Assembly (NCBI GenBank): GCA_035236585.1
Contig: CP141136.1
Coordinates: 28,426,449 to 28,490,448, forward strand
DNA length: 64,000 bases
Direction of reading: 5' to 3'
Source of the DNA: Warburgia ugandensis
Lineage: Eukaryota; Streptophyta; Magnoliopsida; Canellales; Canellaceae
In this document: one piece after another, positions 25,101-35,090 of the stretch
How positions within the stretch are numbered: the stretch's first letter is position 1
Layout: the number at the start of each line of letters is the position of its first letter
Translations under genes and position numbers: made by a program
Notes under the pieces: model-generated
Told to the model about the DNA's origin: nothing
The model's database searches: none
The model's input: only the letters and a program-made list of their open reading frames with translations

Positions 25101-28100
25101 TTGATTTAAAATAAAGGCGCCTATTTATTTGACGTTGATTTATACGCGGATTATTTATTTATGTTTAAATTACATGTACGTCATTTTGAGAAAGGAAAAC
25201 TAACACCCGGAGTTTTTAAGATAGGTTTAGTAAAATGTTGAATAAATCTTTTCTTATGGGATCCCAAATGCTCTTATTTAAATTGCCGTTATAAAAAAAA
25301 AAAAAAAAATTTTGTCTTAAAAATCCGGGGTGTTACAATTATACTTAAGAAGCAACAGCTACAAGCTTTGATGAGAAGGTAGTGAATTCTTTTCTTGTGA
25401 GAAGAGAAGTCATGAGTATCTTGTAGACATAGGCAACCTAGAAGAAGTAAATTGCAGTATCTCGTTTGACCAAAGACTGCTTGACAAGAACAAACTGATC
25501 AAAGAAGAACAGTTATCTTCTGACGGTACTCCCATGTAGACCAATGAACTTTAAAAAAATTGTACTCTAAACTTCAGACTGAAGTGTGAGTAGATATGCT
25601 TATGGAAGAGAAGAAAGATCCTTCTATTATGATTAGTATAAATATGATCTTAAAGAGAAGAAGAAAACCAAGAAAGAGAAGTTTCAAACAGTATATAACT
25701 CAATTCCATATCATACAGATTGTCTGTGGGACATTTGGATTGCCTAGAACAAGTTGGCATTTTTCTTATTTTAAAAATTTGCCACACAGTTATTTCAACT
25801 GCTCGCACTTAGGCTACAAATTGGCTTTATAGCCAAATATTATGATGGTCTGATGTCAATCATTTAATGAATACATTAGCAAATTAATGTGGTAAACTCT
25901 CCCTATTGAAACAGTAGTTTACCTTGATGGCTTTGTCCTTGCACAAATCAAACAACTCTAACAAATCCGGGGGATAAAGTAGCAACCACTAAGGTGTAAT
26001 TGAAACAATCATAAGAAGGAGAATATGGACAGTAGCAACAAATAGCGGCCTATAGGACTTGAGCATCTAGCCAAGTTGATGAGGTGCCTTGTTTCACAAC
26101 ATAGGTTGTGAGTTCAAGTCACTGCTTATGTAACAAAAGGATTTTAAAAGATAAATAAAGGAAGAGGAAGACTTCAACCCTTAGCCTAGTTGGTTAAGTG
26201 CCTTGCCTTCAAGAAGTTGGGCTAAAGTCACTGCTTATCTACCAAAAGACAAAAAACAATTGACGGCCCGTAACCAGCATTATTTGAAGTATGAACAAAG
26301 GTTAAAACATGCTCAAGACAGCAGTCATGAGAGAAGATTTCTTTGCACATTGTTGTGCAGTCTGAGACAAGGTTAATTGTAGTTTCTAAAAACATGGGAA
26401 GCAAGGTTAATCAACTAGTCAGCATAATGCTCTTAGGTTATGATCCTACTGGGTGGTAAGAACATGGGAACAACAATCATGTATCCATGTGATAAACTAC
26501 ATTTCAACTTTGACATATTCATTACCACATAAGAAGTCCCTGAAGTCGATAAAAGATTTTATGTACTAGCTGATTTGCATTACCTTTTCCACAGAAGCAA
26601 ATTATCTTTCTTGAGACTAGTGTAACAAGGTTAGAAAAGAAGATGAAGAAGAAGTGAGATTTTAACATAAAGATAAGGAGATGTGAAGAGAGAAACAAAA
26701 AAAAAAAAAAAAAAACGAAAAAAACAAGAAAAGAAAAGCTAGATTTAAAGCTTGGCAAGAGAAGATGGAGGGTGGAGGAAAATGATTAAGAAAAGGAAAA
26801 AGATGATAAAGCCAAAGGGAAGTATGATTCCAGGTTGAAGAAAGGAATAAGATGTTTAGAAAACTAGAAAAGAAGATCTATTGTTAATGGGAAAAAAGAA
26901 ATAGGAAAAATAATATAGACCAAAATGGAAAAAAGAAGTAAATTGTAAATGAACAAAGGAAAGAGGAGTCCAGGGTTCCAAACAAAAGTGGTAGAAGGAA
27001 AAAGAAAGCGAAGGAAATGAAAGGTTAACAAAAAACACCAAATGTGAGATCTAGAGTTCTGAGAAAAAATGTCTTGTGAGTTAAAGATAAATTCAAAGAA
27101 AAAGGTAAAGTGGGAAAAGAACTTAAACCTAGAAAGAAAAGAAGACAGAAACATACGCAAGACTCTAAGAACCAGAAATCATGGATTTCTTAAGATGGAC
27201 ATGAAAGAAATAAGATATGAGAAAAGGAAAACAAAAGAGAAATAGCAAAATGTAGGAAATTAGTCAAAGACCTTGACCACAATTACTAAGTTAACTCTCA
27301 TGAGTTATATTCCAGACCTTGACCAAGTCAAGTACTAAGTTCTCCAACCTTCTACACCATATCTCTAGGAGCCAACATCATCATGTTCCATGTTGGTGTT
27401 GCTTTTTCTACATACGTTTTCTTCAAAATTCCATATCCTACTTATGTTTCTTTTTCCTTTTTCCTTTATGCCTCTCTTGTTGGTTTTATAGAGGTAGTTT
27501 ATCAAAATTAACTAATGATTAGTAAAACTAATTGCCGCTAGAAAATTCATCATGATTCTTCTCCTGACCTCCTTTGCATGCTCTAACAAATATTATATCC
27601 TATCATCAACAACCTTCTGCTTCTGTAACAGCTCCAAATTCAAAAGAAGATGATTTAACTAGATAGTGAAGATCCACCACTATCATTCAACCACATATAT
27701 ATTCAGCAACCCTTCTCCAGCTGAGACAGACCTATTGGTGGTTCAAGTTAAAAGTCCGATGGAACTACAATGCTTAACTTGAGTTCACAGAGAGTTGAGA
27801 AGTGACAAGAGATGACAATGGACTAGTGCATATCAAGTTTGCACGTTCATTCATATAAAAAATCCTAAGTCACAAAGATTTGAGCTATTGTAGTAGGTCC
27901 AGCAATTTTTAACAAACACTTTATTGACCTTTCATTGTGGAGAGAAGTAGTTGTACATAATAGAAGGATATGTATAAGAAAAAACTCCTCATTGTTGAAT
28001 TCAACTTAATAGAATCTTAGATTACTGTCATCAGCGACTCCTCTTTTTGTGTGGCAGTCCTGTGTCCAAAATGGACGGTTTAACTTGAAAATAGGTAGCT

Positions 28101-31100
28101 ACCATCATTTGTCAGCATAATAAATACTTTGGGACTCTCTTTCAGCAAGGTAGGTATCCCCTTGGGGTTTCAAGTCAATCTCTCAAGGCGCTACCATACA
28201 TATCTCAAGCAAAAAAGAGTTGAGAAGTGACCAGAGCTGAAAATAGAACAGTGAAAGTTGTAAGCGAGCTCTTTAGAAAGACCAAAAATTTTACAAGCAC
28301 TTTATTGGATGTCTCAAGTGGAACGCAATTGCTCACATAATGGAATGACACCAACAAGAAATAATTACCTGATAGTGAAATGATTTGCAGTATGAGTAAG
28401 TGCAGCCACTACTTGAGTTAAACAGACAATTTAACCATAAGAGTTTTATTATTTTATATTGTATGCAAAGAGTTTGTCACCACATTAATTGGTTTGTACC
28501 TCGAGTAATTACAGTTTATACAAAAGCACAAGGACTGATCATTGACATTGGAAAGTACAATATTTACCAGGTTTAAGTACAAGGTTAACTAGTGAAATAC
28601 TATGACCAGACTCATTTATGGATTGCAGAAAGACCAAGTGGATAAAAGCAACCAACTACCACAAGCCATTTTGTTTCTTATATGGTTATAATTAAATAAA
28701 CAGATGAATAAGCAATGCATTTCTGGTCTTCATTTGAGCTGAGAAAAGAAATACAAATAGGACTACCATCCTCTTAGCATTTCCTTCTTTAAGTTACTTG
28801 AAGCAAGGGAAATGTAAAATACAGTTTGTGCGCTAATTCTAAGACCATTTTGTGAAGAAGGCACCGAGTACTCGGCAAAAAATAACTTGCCAGTTTGTTG
28901 CCTGATTTAGTGAAATGTCTCAGACAAAAACTGACACCAAACACATCACTCAGAAGGTGTGCACTGGATCCGGATTGGGCGGCATTCAACTTCAAGTTCT
29001 CAAAACATTGTTATCCCATATGAGTATAATTCGATGAAGACATAATTAATTAAATATTCAATGTTACACTGTTTATCTCAATATGTGAATATTGGTCATC
29101 ATTCCATGCCCTTCAGAACGGAAAAGGTAAGACATAAATACAATCAGAAGGCACGCACACAAACAGAGACCAGCTGCAACAATGACAAAAACCATGTAAA
29201 GGCTCACAGAAAGAAGTCACAACAGTGGCAAGCAGCAAAGTAACAAATTATTCGCCCAAGCTTACTTACATATCCTGCTCATGTTCATTGGCTAGTGCAG
29301 ACTTGGCAACACACAAGAAGGCAGCATCAATATTCCAATCCTCTTTCGCTGAGGTTTCAAAGTAAGGTATATTGCCCTTGGAAGCACACCACTCGTTTGC
29401 TTTTTTCTCAGAAACCTGAAAACAGGAAAGACTTAGATTTTCTTTTGATGGGGAGAAACAAAGCTTTGAGTGGATGTCTATATCTTACCACTCTGCTGTT
29501 TCCACCATCTATGTCAACCTTGTTCCCAAGTAGGATAAATGGAAATGTCTTGGGATCTGAAGGACTTGCCTGCAGTAAAATAAAGACTAAATTCCTTCGA
29601 TAATAAATTGAAGATAGGTAAAGACAGCAAATTCATGACCATGTAACTTGGAGATGGATCCAACTCCAAGTTGCAAAAGCAGGTGGAGGAAGATATGTTG
29701 ACTCTGAAACTGAGAAAAATTCTGTGATGAAAGTCTGTGTAAAAGGGGATGAGAGGGCAAATGATAAATACAAGGATATTACAGAAGAAATTGTGTTGGC
29801 AGGAATACAATTTTAAAAATGTTGAAGGCAATCCAAAAGGCAAAGGAATCAATCACTGTGCTGCAGTTAAAAAACTTGAAACGAGCTATCACAGGGTGCC
29901 AGTGTTTGTTTTATTGTTAATGCTATAAGATCAGAAGCAAAAAGACCAACATCAATTATAAGATGCTCAAGATGAGCCATTTTCATTTGGGACAAGATTC
30001 TGACCATTGTATAAAAAATATTTATTCCGACCATTGCAATGATGTTAGGAAATATCAATTGTGGAAGACGAATAGTAACAATATAGACAAAATATATGTA
30101 GCACAAGTTTCAATAAACAAATAGAATTCCTCACAATTACATGACATGAAGAATATCCACAATATTGGTTAGTTACATTTATAACCAAGGCAGGTTTCTT
30201 TTGATGAGATCCATTGCTGGAGCTTGCATCATCACTGGATGGGGGATTCATTGTTGACAGAAGTAGGCTTTGGTGCTGACAAACAAAGTCTTCATCATTG
30301 TTAGAATTACAAATTATCGTCAGCCTCGGCATAACGGTCGAGTTGTCATCATGTGGCCTCCCGTGTGATCTAGAGGTCACGGGTTAGAGGCTTGGAAACA
30401 GCCTCTTGCAAAAATGCAAGGTAGGGCTGCAAACTATAAACCCTTTGTGGTCCAACCCTTCCCTAAACCCTGCATACGCAGGAGCTTCATGCACCGGGCT
30501 GCCCTTTTATTGTTAATGATGAACTAAATCATAAACATAAAGCCTCTACAATTTCATAGAATCCATGAATTGAATCATAGATTATACAACTTAGAAACAA
30601 TGCTCTCCAGAAGTTTCCAGGATCCGTTTCTTTCTTCCATGTGATTTCATTGAAATCTTGCTGAATCATTGGAAAGCATAGTTGAATGCTTGAATCGTGT
30701 ATCTAGGTTCTTTAGACGGCCAAGATGATAGCCTAGCGTTCCTTATTACCTTCCGTTTGGAACAGTGTAAGTACTTGAGGTCTCTCTTCTTTCCAACATT
30801 TTTATTAATTTGTTTTCATATCTCTTCATCTTCTTCAAACATTCAAAAACAAGCTTTCAAGATCCTCGGCCCATGTTTGGTTATTTAGTTTCCTTTTCTT
30901 GCTGTTTGAGAGTCATGTGCTCTATTGAATGGCATTGATAATCCTCCACACTATCGAGCCTCTAGAAGACCTCTAAATCACTAGTGCTTCTTTATATTTG
31001 CCTTTGCATTTTATTAGATTCTTTTAATTGCCCTCTCAAAGTGTCATATTCTTCCTCTATTTTCTAGCAACAAACTTTCATAATCCTTGTCCAACAAGTT

Positions 31101-34100
31101 TCATTATTTCTTTTTACTTACTTCTCCAAGCTTCATATTCTTGATTTACTTATACATAGAACAGCAATAGACTTTTGAGCTTGTTGTTGGCCTTACATCA
31201 CGTGGGCTTCTTCATGTTGTACTTTAATGTCTATCTGCACTCCTGAGTATTCGCTGCAGATATTAGCTGTCAATCTCGGTACTGTACTGGCCAGTGCACC
31301 AGCATTATCAGTTTCGGTCAGAAGACAGTACAAAAGCATCCAAATCCTTAAGGGGCAGCCCTAGTGCACGAAGCTCCCGCCTATGCGGGGTCCGGGGAAG
31401 GGGTGGACCACAAGGGCCTAAAGTACACAGCCTTACCTTGCATTTTGCAAGAGGCTGTTTTCACGCCTTGAACCTGTGACCTCAAAGTCACACGATGACA
31501 ACTTTTACCGTTGTGCCAAGGCTCCCCTTCAAAAGCATCCAAATCCTTGTACCAGAAAATATCTGTTGCACTGCTATTAAGCAGTACAACCAGCATCTAT
31601 TAGTATTGACCACTAAGACCTGTTTCAGTATTGACCAGTAGAAGTGGTACCATTTACCAAAAAAAATAAGTATTAACCAAAATTCTGTACCAGTCTGTAC
31701 TCACCGGTATCTTTTGTAGTTTGTACCGACAATATGCAGTAGTTAGACCCCAGACCAGTACAAGGCCCAGTATGGTACTGAGAACTAAGCTGCAGATAGT
31801 GAAGCAGCTTAAAGAAAGTGTTTAAAGAACTACGTCAGGGTAAGCCCAACATGGTTTCTCACAAGAGGCCTTGGAGATTAGGCCACCATAAGATGGTCAA
31901 CATAAAGAGGGTTAAGGCTGAAACTGTTAAATAGAGCATAGAAGCATCTTGGAAAGGCTGAAGTTGTTTGTAAGTAGGATGAAGCAGGAAGCAACTCATG
32001 AAACACAATAGTATCTATATCAATTGTTATTTGCAAGTATGTAAGAATCTTGTTATGTATTTTTGGAGTATTTCTTCGTGTGCCTTGTTGTTCTCAATTT
32101 TGCAAGCAATAAGTTTATGCTCATTAACAATACTGCTGAGCTGGAACACAAATAGCGACAACAAAGAGATACCCACTACATTCAACAGCTCTAGTTCTTT
32201 CACATGATCAATCAATCTCCATAATGACAAGAACGATAAAAGATGGCAGATAATACCGTATAATCACATGATAGATCTCCAAATGGCTGTGTCTCGGCCC
32301 TCATGTGCAAGCCCCATTTGTAACAATTGAAGCAGGGAGATATGCACATAATACCATGAAGAAACCATATTTAGAGGGGGAAACCATGGCAAACTCATCG
32401 ACCATCCATGACTTTTGATGACATGGTATGGGCAGTATCAGTAGTTGATTTGAGAGGTCAACCACTGTAAATAGAATCCAAATTGAGGGAGACGAACTAG
32501 CAGTCAAGGACGGCTAGCCATTGAATTATATTTCATAGAACAGGTAAGCAGAAGAACGGACAGGCAATATTATTTGAGTCAGTGAGGTTAGAGCTAAGAA
32601 AAAGAAAAATCCTTCAAGAGGGACTCTGTTACTAAGAAAGGAACTTTCTACCCTTGGTTTGATCACTATCATGGGTTCCTCAGTCATTGTTTGGAGAATT
32701 GTCACTTTCTCCTTTAATGCTCCATTTCTCATCAGTGCCTAATCATAGGATACTTCCACCAATCTCTCCCTACCAGATTGATTCTTTCTATGTCCATTGT
32801 TTCCTTCCCGATTATCATGAAACAATTCTTCCTTCTCTGCCTTTTCATTACTGTCTCAACCACATTTTGCTGCAAAGGTTGCATCCCCTTGCTGTGATGA
32901 AGTTTTTCCTGGGATATTTAGATGGTCCCTTGGTGGTTGGAGGCGACTCACAGAATGTCATAACTTGGCCAAGAATCTCTCCCAATGTCTTGGCAGCTTG
33001 TGCAAACATAAGTATTGAAAGTAAAGGGCAGAAACAAGAGGACCAACAGAAAACCAAGTTTACATGCTATGGAAGGCTTTGCCGTAAGAATCATGAAACA
33101 GTGGTCCTTCAAGTGTCTACTTTCATTTATTTCAACAATAATGCAAGAGTGGCCAAAGAAAATCAAATCTTAAATGTTAATTTAAAAGCTATCATTAAAT
33201 AGAGTGGTGTGCGAAAGAGACTAAATTACCAAGAATATTACATTGGTGCTGGTATTAATATCAAATGTTAGAAACAACAATAACTATAATAAAGATAACT
33301 CCACTCTCATCATGGATCAACCAATTGATCAATAAATTCAGCAGAGTCATGAATCATTAGACCAGACAGCCTTCTTAGACTAATATCATGGTATTTTTCA
33401 TTTCTTTGGATTTCTCCGATTTTTCCTCAAGGCCTGTCAGAATTTTCTAGGGGAAAGGGAGTGCTCACAACCATTACCAACAAATTTATCCACCGAATAA
33501 TCAGTCTGTTAGTTCATGGATAAGTTTTCTTGTTTTCATTAATTCAGATGACTAATCTTGTTATATTAAGATCTACCAGAGAGAATAACAAACTCATAAA
33601 CAAACAAAACATGACTAGGCAACAAAGAATAAGTAACAGCACGAAAAAAAAGAAACATGGAAAAGATAATACCTGGTTCAGAAACTCTTCGTGCCAATTA
33701 TCAAGAGAATCAAATGATTTTAGCACATTAACGTCATAGACAAGAACACAGCAATCTGCTCCTCTGTAAAATGTAACACCTAGACTTTGAAACCTTTCCT
33801 GCCCAGCTGTGTCCCAAATCTATCATCAACACCAACAGATAAGATTCTGAAAAAGTCCAATGAGAAAGGTTATATTAGAAAAGAAAGAACATGACAAGAG
33901 TTAAGATCTTGAATCGAGAACTCACTTGAAGAGTCACAAGCTTGTCATCAATTTGAAGTTCTTTTGTTACAAAATCAGCACCGATGGTAGCTTTATACTG
34001 CTGGCTGAACTTATTGTTTACATATCTTATCAAGACATTAAAGAACCGTGCAGGATGAATGCTGGTTTTTTATAAGAGATGTAAAATTTATAAGATGAAT

Positions 34101-34908
34101 GCATACTATAAGCCCTTGTGGTCCGCCCTTCCCCGGACCCTGCATAGGCAGGAGCTTCGTGCACCGGGGCTGCCCTTTATGTAAAATTTATAAGAATACC
34201 GTATAATCATACAACTATCAAAATAGTGCGGGGTGATCCAATCTCATGACACCACATTATCATGATGACTGCACCACAGTAAACGGCATACATCAACATA
34301 TCCGCCGCAGCCAGATTATGATGCATTGAGAATACATTTGCATATGTAAAAAAAATGTTTTTCATCTCTGAGTGGTGATCAAGGTTAAAAAAGAAAGATC
34401 ATTCACTGATTGAAAAGTTGTAAAATGTGATGCCAAAAAATGATATTGCCTACACTCAAGCAGCCGGAACAGAAAACATGTACAAGCATATCCTCCGCTC
34501 ACAAGTACATCGTATCCAGTAGACTTAATAAAGAGGAGCAAAGTAAAGAATTAAACTAGAAAGAACCTATAGAGTTATTCACGAACTGAGCTCCAAAATC
34601 CGCATTAATCAAAAGAAAGATCAAGTGAAAGCACATTGGTATCTCTACAAGAAATGGAAGCAAGAACAAGAGAAATCAAATTAGAAAAGAAATCTCACAG
34701 ACCCACGCAGTAGCCAAGGATACTGATTCATCAATGATGTCTTCCCAACCCTGGAAAATCAGAAAAATGATGAATAGAGAAAATATTAAAGCATCCGAAC
34801 ACCCCGGAACTTTGAAATATTGCTGCAAAGAGAAAGGGAACCGGTAATTATCTACCCGCTATCGCCGAGAACGATGACTTTAAGCAAGGTTCGCCTTCGC
34901 ATTGACAT
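16037..34908 (-). CDS. RABG3: Rab7-class small GTPase (RABG3 type), seven exons, 206 aa
   Basis: Small GTPase expected to act in late-endosome/prevacuolar-to-vacuole traffic and vacuole fusion, as plant Rab7 proteins do. Exons: 34856-34908, 34724-34750, 33926-34025, 33673-33819, 29489-29569, 29270-29415, 16037-16103. All introns are GT-AG, and exon lengths sum to 621 bp, giving 206 codons plus TGA, the usual plant Rab7 length. Visible motifs: P-loop GDSGVGKTS (residues 15-23), switch I ATIGADF with Thr40, DTAGQE (63-68), NKVD (125-128), TSAK (157-160) and terminal CAC (204-206) for double geranylgeranylation. [14 protein letters not shown] and [10 protein letters not shown] are Rab7 hallmarks. 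The start is the first ATG after the TATA-like site, and [10 protein letters not shown] matches the family N-terminus. The terminal exon has the family pattern [19 protein letters not shown], closest in memory to the RABG3a/b branch; that subclass was not tested. No stop or frameshift is seen. The unusual point is gene length: intron 6 is 13166 bp and intron 4 is 4103 bp, both full of repeats. Confidence 0.93.
17051..17269 (-). CDS. Unidentified small ORF (72 codons) inside Rab7 intron 6
   Basis: Begins [20 protein letters not shown] and ends [14 protein letters not shown] do not recognise it. It is worth listing because the sequence just upstream on the same strand (17270-17340) is CT-rich with a short AG-ending pyrimidine tract, like a plant 5' leader or acceptor. 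A second ORF of 63 codons (17366-17557, minus) lies further upstream. It could be an exon of a captured gene fragment, an alternative Rab7 exon, or chance. No signal peptide or membrane segment. Confidence 0.2.
   Translation of the reverse strand: MMAQDRLKCATFVVVKVDVFHYEKEQESRGSWNPVAKLQISAWDEDEVLSKGFEKTCEVGGKPFVEILFILP
19811..20976. mobile_element. Head-to-head pair of TRIM elements forming a palindrome within a single AGACC duplication
   Basis: Left unit on the minus strand: LTR 19816-20026, internal 20027-20135, LTR 20136-20380. Right unit on the plus strand: LTR 20381-20625, internal 20626-20730, LTR 20731-20971. Each internal part starts with AATGGTATCA(A/G)AGCC (initiator-Met tRNA primer site) and ends with a purine tract AAGGGGGG. 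The two inner LTRs are 245 bp each and abut with no spacer. AGACC occurs at 19811-19815 and 20972-20976 and nowhere between the units. No coding capacity, as expected of TRIMs. Confidence 0.85.
22444..25342 (+). mobile_element. Solo LTR 3 (2889 bp) with perfect ATTAT target duplication, in Rab7 intron 6
   Basis: The LTR is 22449-25337, from TGTAATATCC to GGGTGTTACA (terminal inverted TGTAA/TTACA). ATTAT occurs directly on both sides (22444-22448, 25338-25342). Same family outline as 5025-7488, with a GC-rich block (22690-22930), a GTGTAACCCG repeat cluster (23400-23540) and a 9-bp hairpin AGGCATTGC/GCAATGCCT (24821-24847). The clean duplication suggests a fairly recent insertion followed by LTR-LTR recombination. 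Confidence 0.88.
23400..23540. repeat. CCGGTGTAA-type minisatellite within solo LTR 3
   Basis: At least six copies of GGTGTAA(C/A) spaced by short GC-rich linkers, in a CpG-rich part of the LTR. It corresponds in position to the shorter pair AACCAGTGTAAACC/AACCAGTGTAAATT at about 5971-6010 in solo LTR 2. Confidence 0.75.
26040..26255 (+). mobile_element. Two tandem tRNA-like SINE units
   Basis: Unit 1 (about 26065-26145) has AGCCAAGTTGATGAGGTGCC and GAGTTCAAGTCACTGC. Unit 2 (about 26175-26255) has TAGCCTAGTTGGTTAAGTGC and GGGCTAAAGTCACTGC. These resemble RNA polymerase III A box (TRGCNNAGTGG-like) and B box (GGTTCAAGTC-like) with about 45 bp between, as in tRNA genes. Both end CTGCTTATNTANCAAAAG. 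No tRNA cloverleaf is kept. Probably SINE heads. Confidence 0.5.
29270..29415 (-). other. RABG3: Rab7 exon 6 (G5 / SAK box)
   Basis: 146 bp. Starts [19 protein letters not shown], contains ETSAKED and ends ...ANEHEQD plus AT of the split Ile185 codon. The donor AT|GTAAGT is near-perfect and opens the 13.2-kb intron 6. Ignoring that donor would end translation almost at once (ATG then TAA), giving a protein of about 185 residues without the CAC tail. Confidence 0.92.
29489..29569 (-). other. RABG3: Rab7 exon 5 (NKxD)
   Basis: 81 bp, phase 0 at both ends. Encodes [27 protein letters not shown], with the guanine-specifying NKVD. Acceptor ACTGCAG|, donor GTG|GTAAGA. Separated from exon 6 by a 73-bp intron. 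Confidence 0.92.
30321..30512 (+). mobile_element. Au-SINE, near full length
   Basis: tRNA-like head CAGCCTCGGCATAACGGT with B box GGTCACGGGTTAGAG, followed by the Au core: GGAAACAGCCTCTTGCAAAA, GCAAGGTAGGGCTGC, CCCTTTGTGGTCC and the 3' end GCACCGGGCTGCCCTTTT. About 190 bp, the usual Au size. Target duplication not clear. Within Rab7 intron 4. Confidence 0.88.
31270..31800. repeat. Stretch rich in GTAC / CCAGTAC-type short motifs
   Basis: Variants of GTACTG, CAGTAC, CCGGTA and TGGCCAGT recur many times on both sides of the Au-SINE at 31350-31530. Looks like a degenerate repeat family built on GTAC palindromes. I cannot name it. Confidence 0.5.
31332..31548 (-). mobile_element. Au-SINE, full length, with 18-bp target duplication
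   Basis: The SINE is 31350-31530 on the minus strand, from GGGGAGCCTTGGCACAACGG through GCCTCTTGCAAAATGCAAGG and GGTCCACCCCTTCCCCGGAC to GGGCTGCCCCTT. AAAAGCATCCAAATCCTT occurs on both sides (31332-31349 and 31531-31548), so the copy is young enough for intact duplications. Within Rab7 intron 4. Confidence 0.93.
33673..33819 (-). other. RABG3: Rab7 exon 4 (switch II)
   Basis: 147 bp, phase 0 at both ends. Encodes [14 protein letters not shown] (switch II) and [15 protein letters not shown], then the NWHEEFLNQ helix. Acceptor GATAG|, donor CAG|GTATTA. Confidence 0.92.
33926..34025 (-). other. RABG3: Rab7 exon 3 (switch I)
   Basis: 100 bp. Encodes [25 protein letters not shown]...LVTLQ, including the effector Thr40. 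Acceptor GATAAG| is pyrimidine-poor and looks weak; the donor CAA|GTGAGT is strong. Intron 2 (34026-34723) contains a truncated Au-SINE. Confidence 0.9.
34080..34195 (+). mobile_element. 5'-truncated Au-SINE in Rab7 intron 2
   Basis: Only the 3' part remains (about 34096-34179): AAGCCCTTGTGGTCCGCCC, TTCCCCGGACCCTGCATAGG, GTGCACCGGGGCTGCCCTTT. Flanked by TGTAAAATTTATAAGA at 34080-34095 and 34180-34195, a 16-bp target duplication, which shows it was inserted already truncated. Confidence 0.9.
34724..34750 (-). other. RABG3: Rab7 exon 2 (27-bp micro-exon)
   Basis: Only 27 bp. Encodes VGKTSLMN, the GKT half of the P-loop, between acceptor TTTCCAG| and donor CA|GTATCC. The Gln27 codon is split CA|A. 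It is needed for nucleotide binding, so skipping it would destroy the GTPase even though the skip keeps frame. Confidence 0.9.
34856..34908 (-). other. RABG3: Rab7 exon 1
   Basis: 53 bp. Encodes the basic N-terminus (Arg4-Arg6) and the first half of the P-loop up to Gly18, whose codon is split GG|G. The donor reads GG|GTAGAT. The 5' leader has no upstream ATG between the TATA-like site and this start. Confidence 0.9.
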
Positions 34909-35083
34909 GGGGAGGAAGAAGAAGAGAATTCGATCGGGTAATCTTGGAAAAGAAAGTTGGAAAAGATGGCCGTTCTGGAGGTTTCTCTCGCCTTTTTCTG
35001 GTTGCTGTCACCACCTTGCCCGCTGCGAAATGTGAACGAACGAACGAATGAATAATGTGGGAGTTGCCGACCACACCCGAGCC

Positions 35084-35090
35084 AAATATA
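35084..35090 (-). promoter_or_regulatory. TATA-like element of the Rab7 promoter
   Basis: Minus strand reads TATATTTGG. It lies about 175 bp upstream of the ATG, leaving a leader of roughly 150 nt that is pyrimidine-rich near the start codon and free of ATG. A short GTTC-type tetranucleotide repeat (about 35036-35050) lies just downstream. Inferred from position and sequence only. Confidence 0.45.

Larger units (their letters stand above)
16104..29269 (-). other. Rab7 intron 6 (13166 bp)
   Basis: Bounded by donor GTAAGT (29269 downwards) and acceptor TTGCAG. It holds an unidentified small ORF with leader-like upstream sequence (17051-17269), the TRIM palindrome (19816-20971), a solo LTR (22449-25337), and two tRNA-like SINE units (26040-26255). 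The rest (17570-19800, 20980-22440, 25343-26040, 26260-29260) is AT-rich sequence with no gene that I recognise. Confidence 0.85.
29570..33672 (-). other. Rab7 intron 4 (4103 bp)
   Basis: Donor CAG|GTATTA at 33672, acceptor ACTGCAG. Contains two Au-SINEs (30321-30512, 31350-31530) and a GTAC-motif-rich stretch (31270-31800). Open frames up to 171 codons (32687-33202, plus strand) show no recognisable motif and run antisense to the intron. Confidence 0.85.

Noticed and set aside
26065-26255. Functional tRNA genes
   Set aside because: A- and B-box-like words are present but no acceptor stem or cloverleaf can be paired.
32687-33202. 171-codon plus-strand ORF within Rab7 intron 4
   Set aside because: Longest open frame in the intron but with no recognisable family features, and antisense to the gene; treated as chance.
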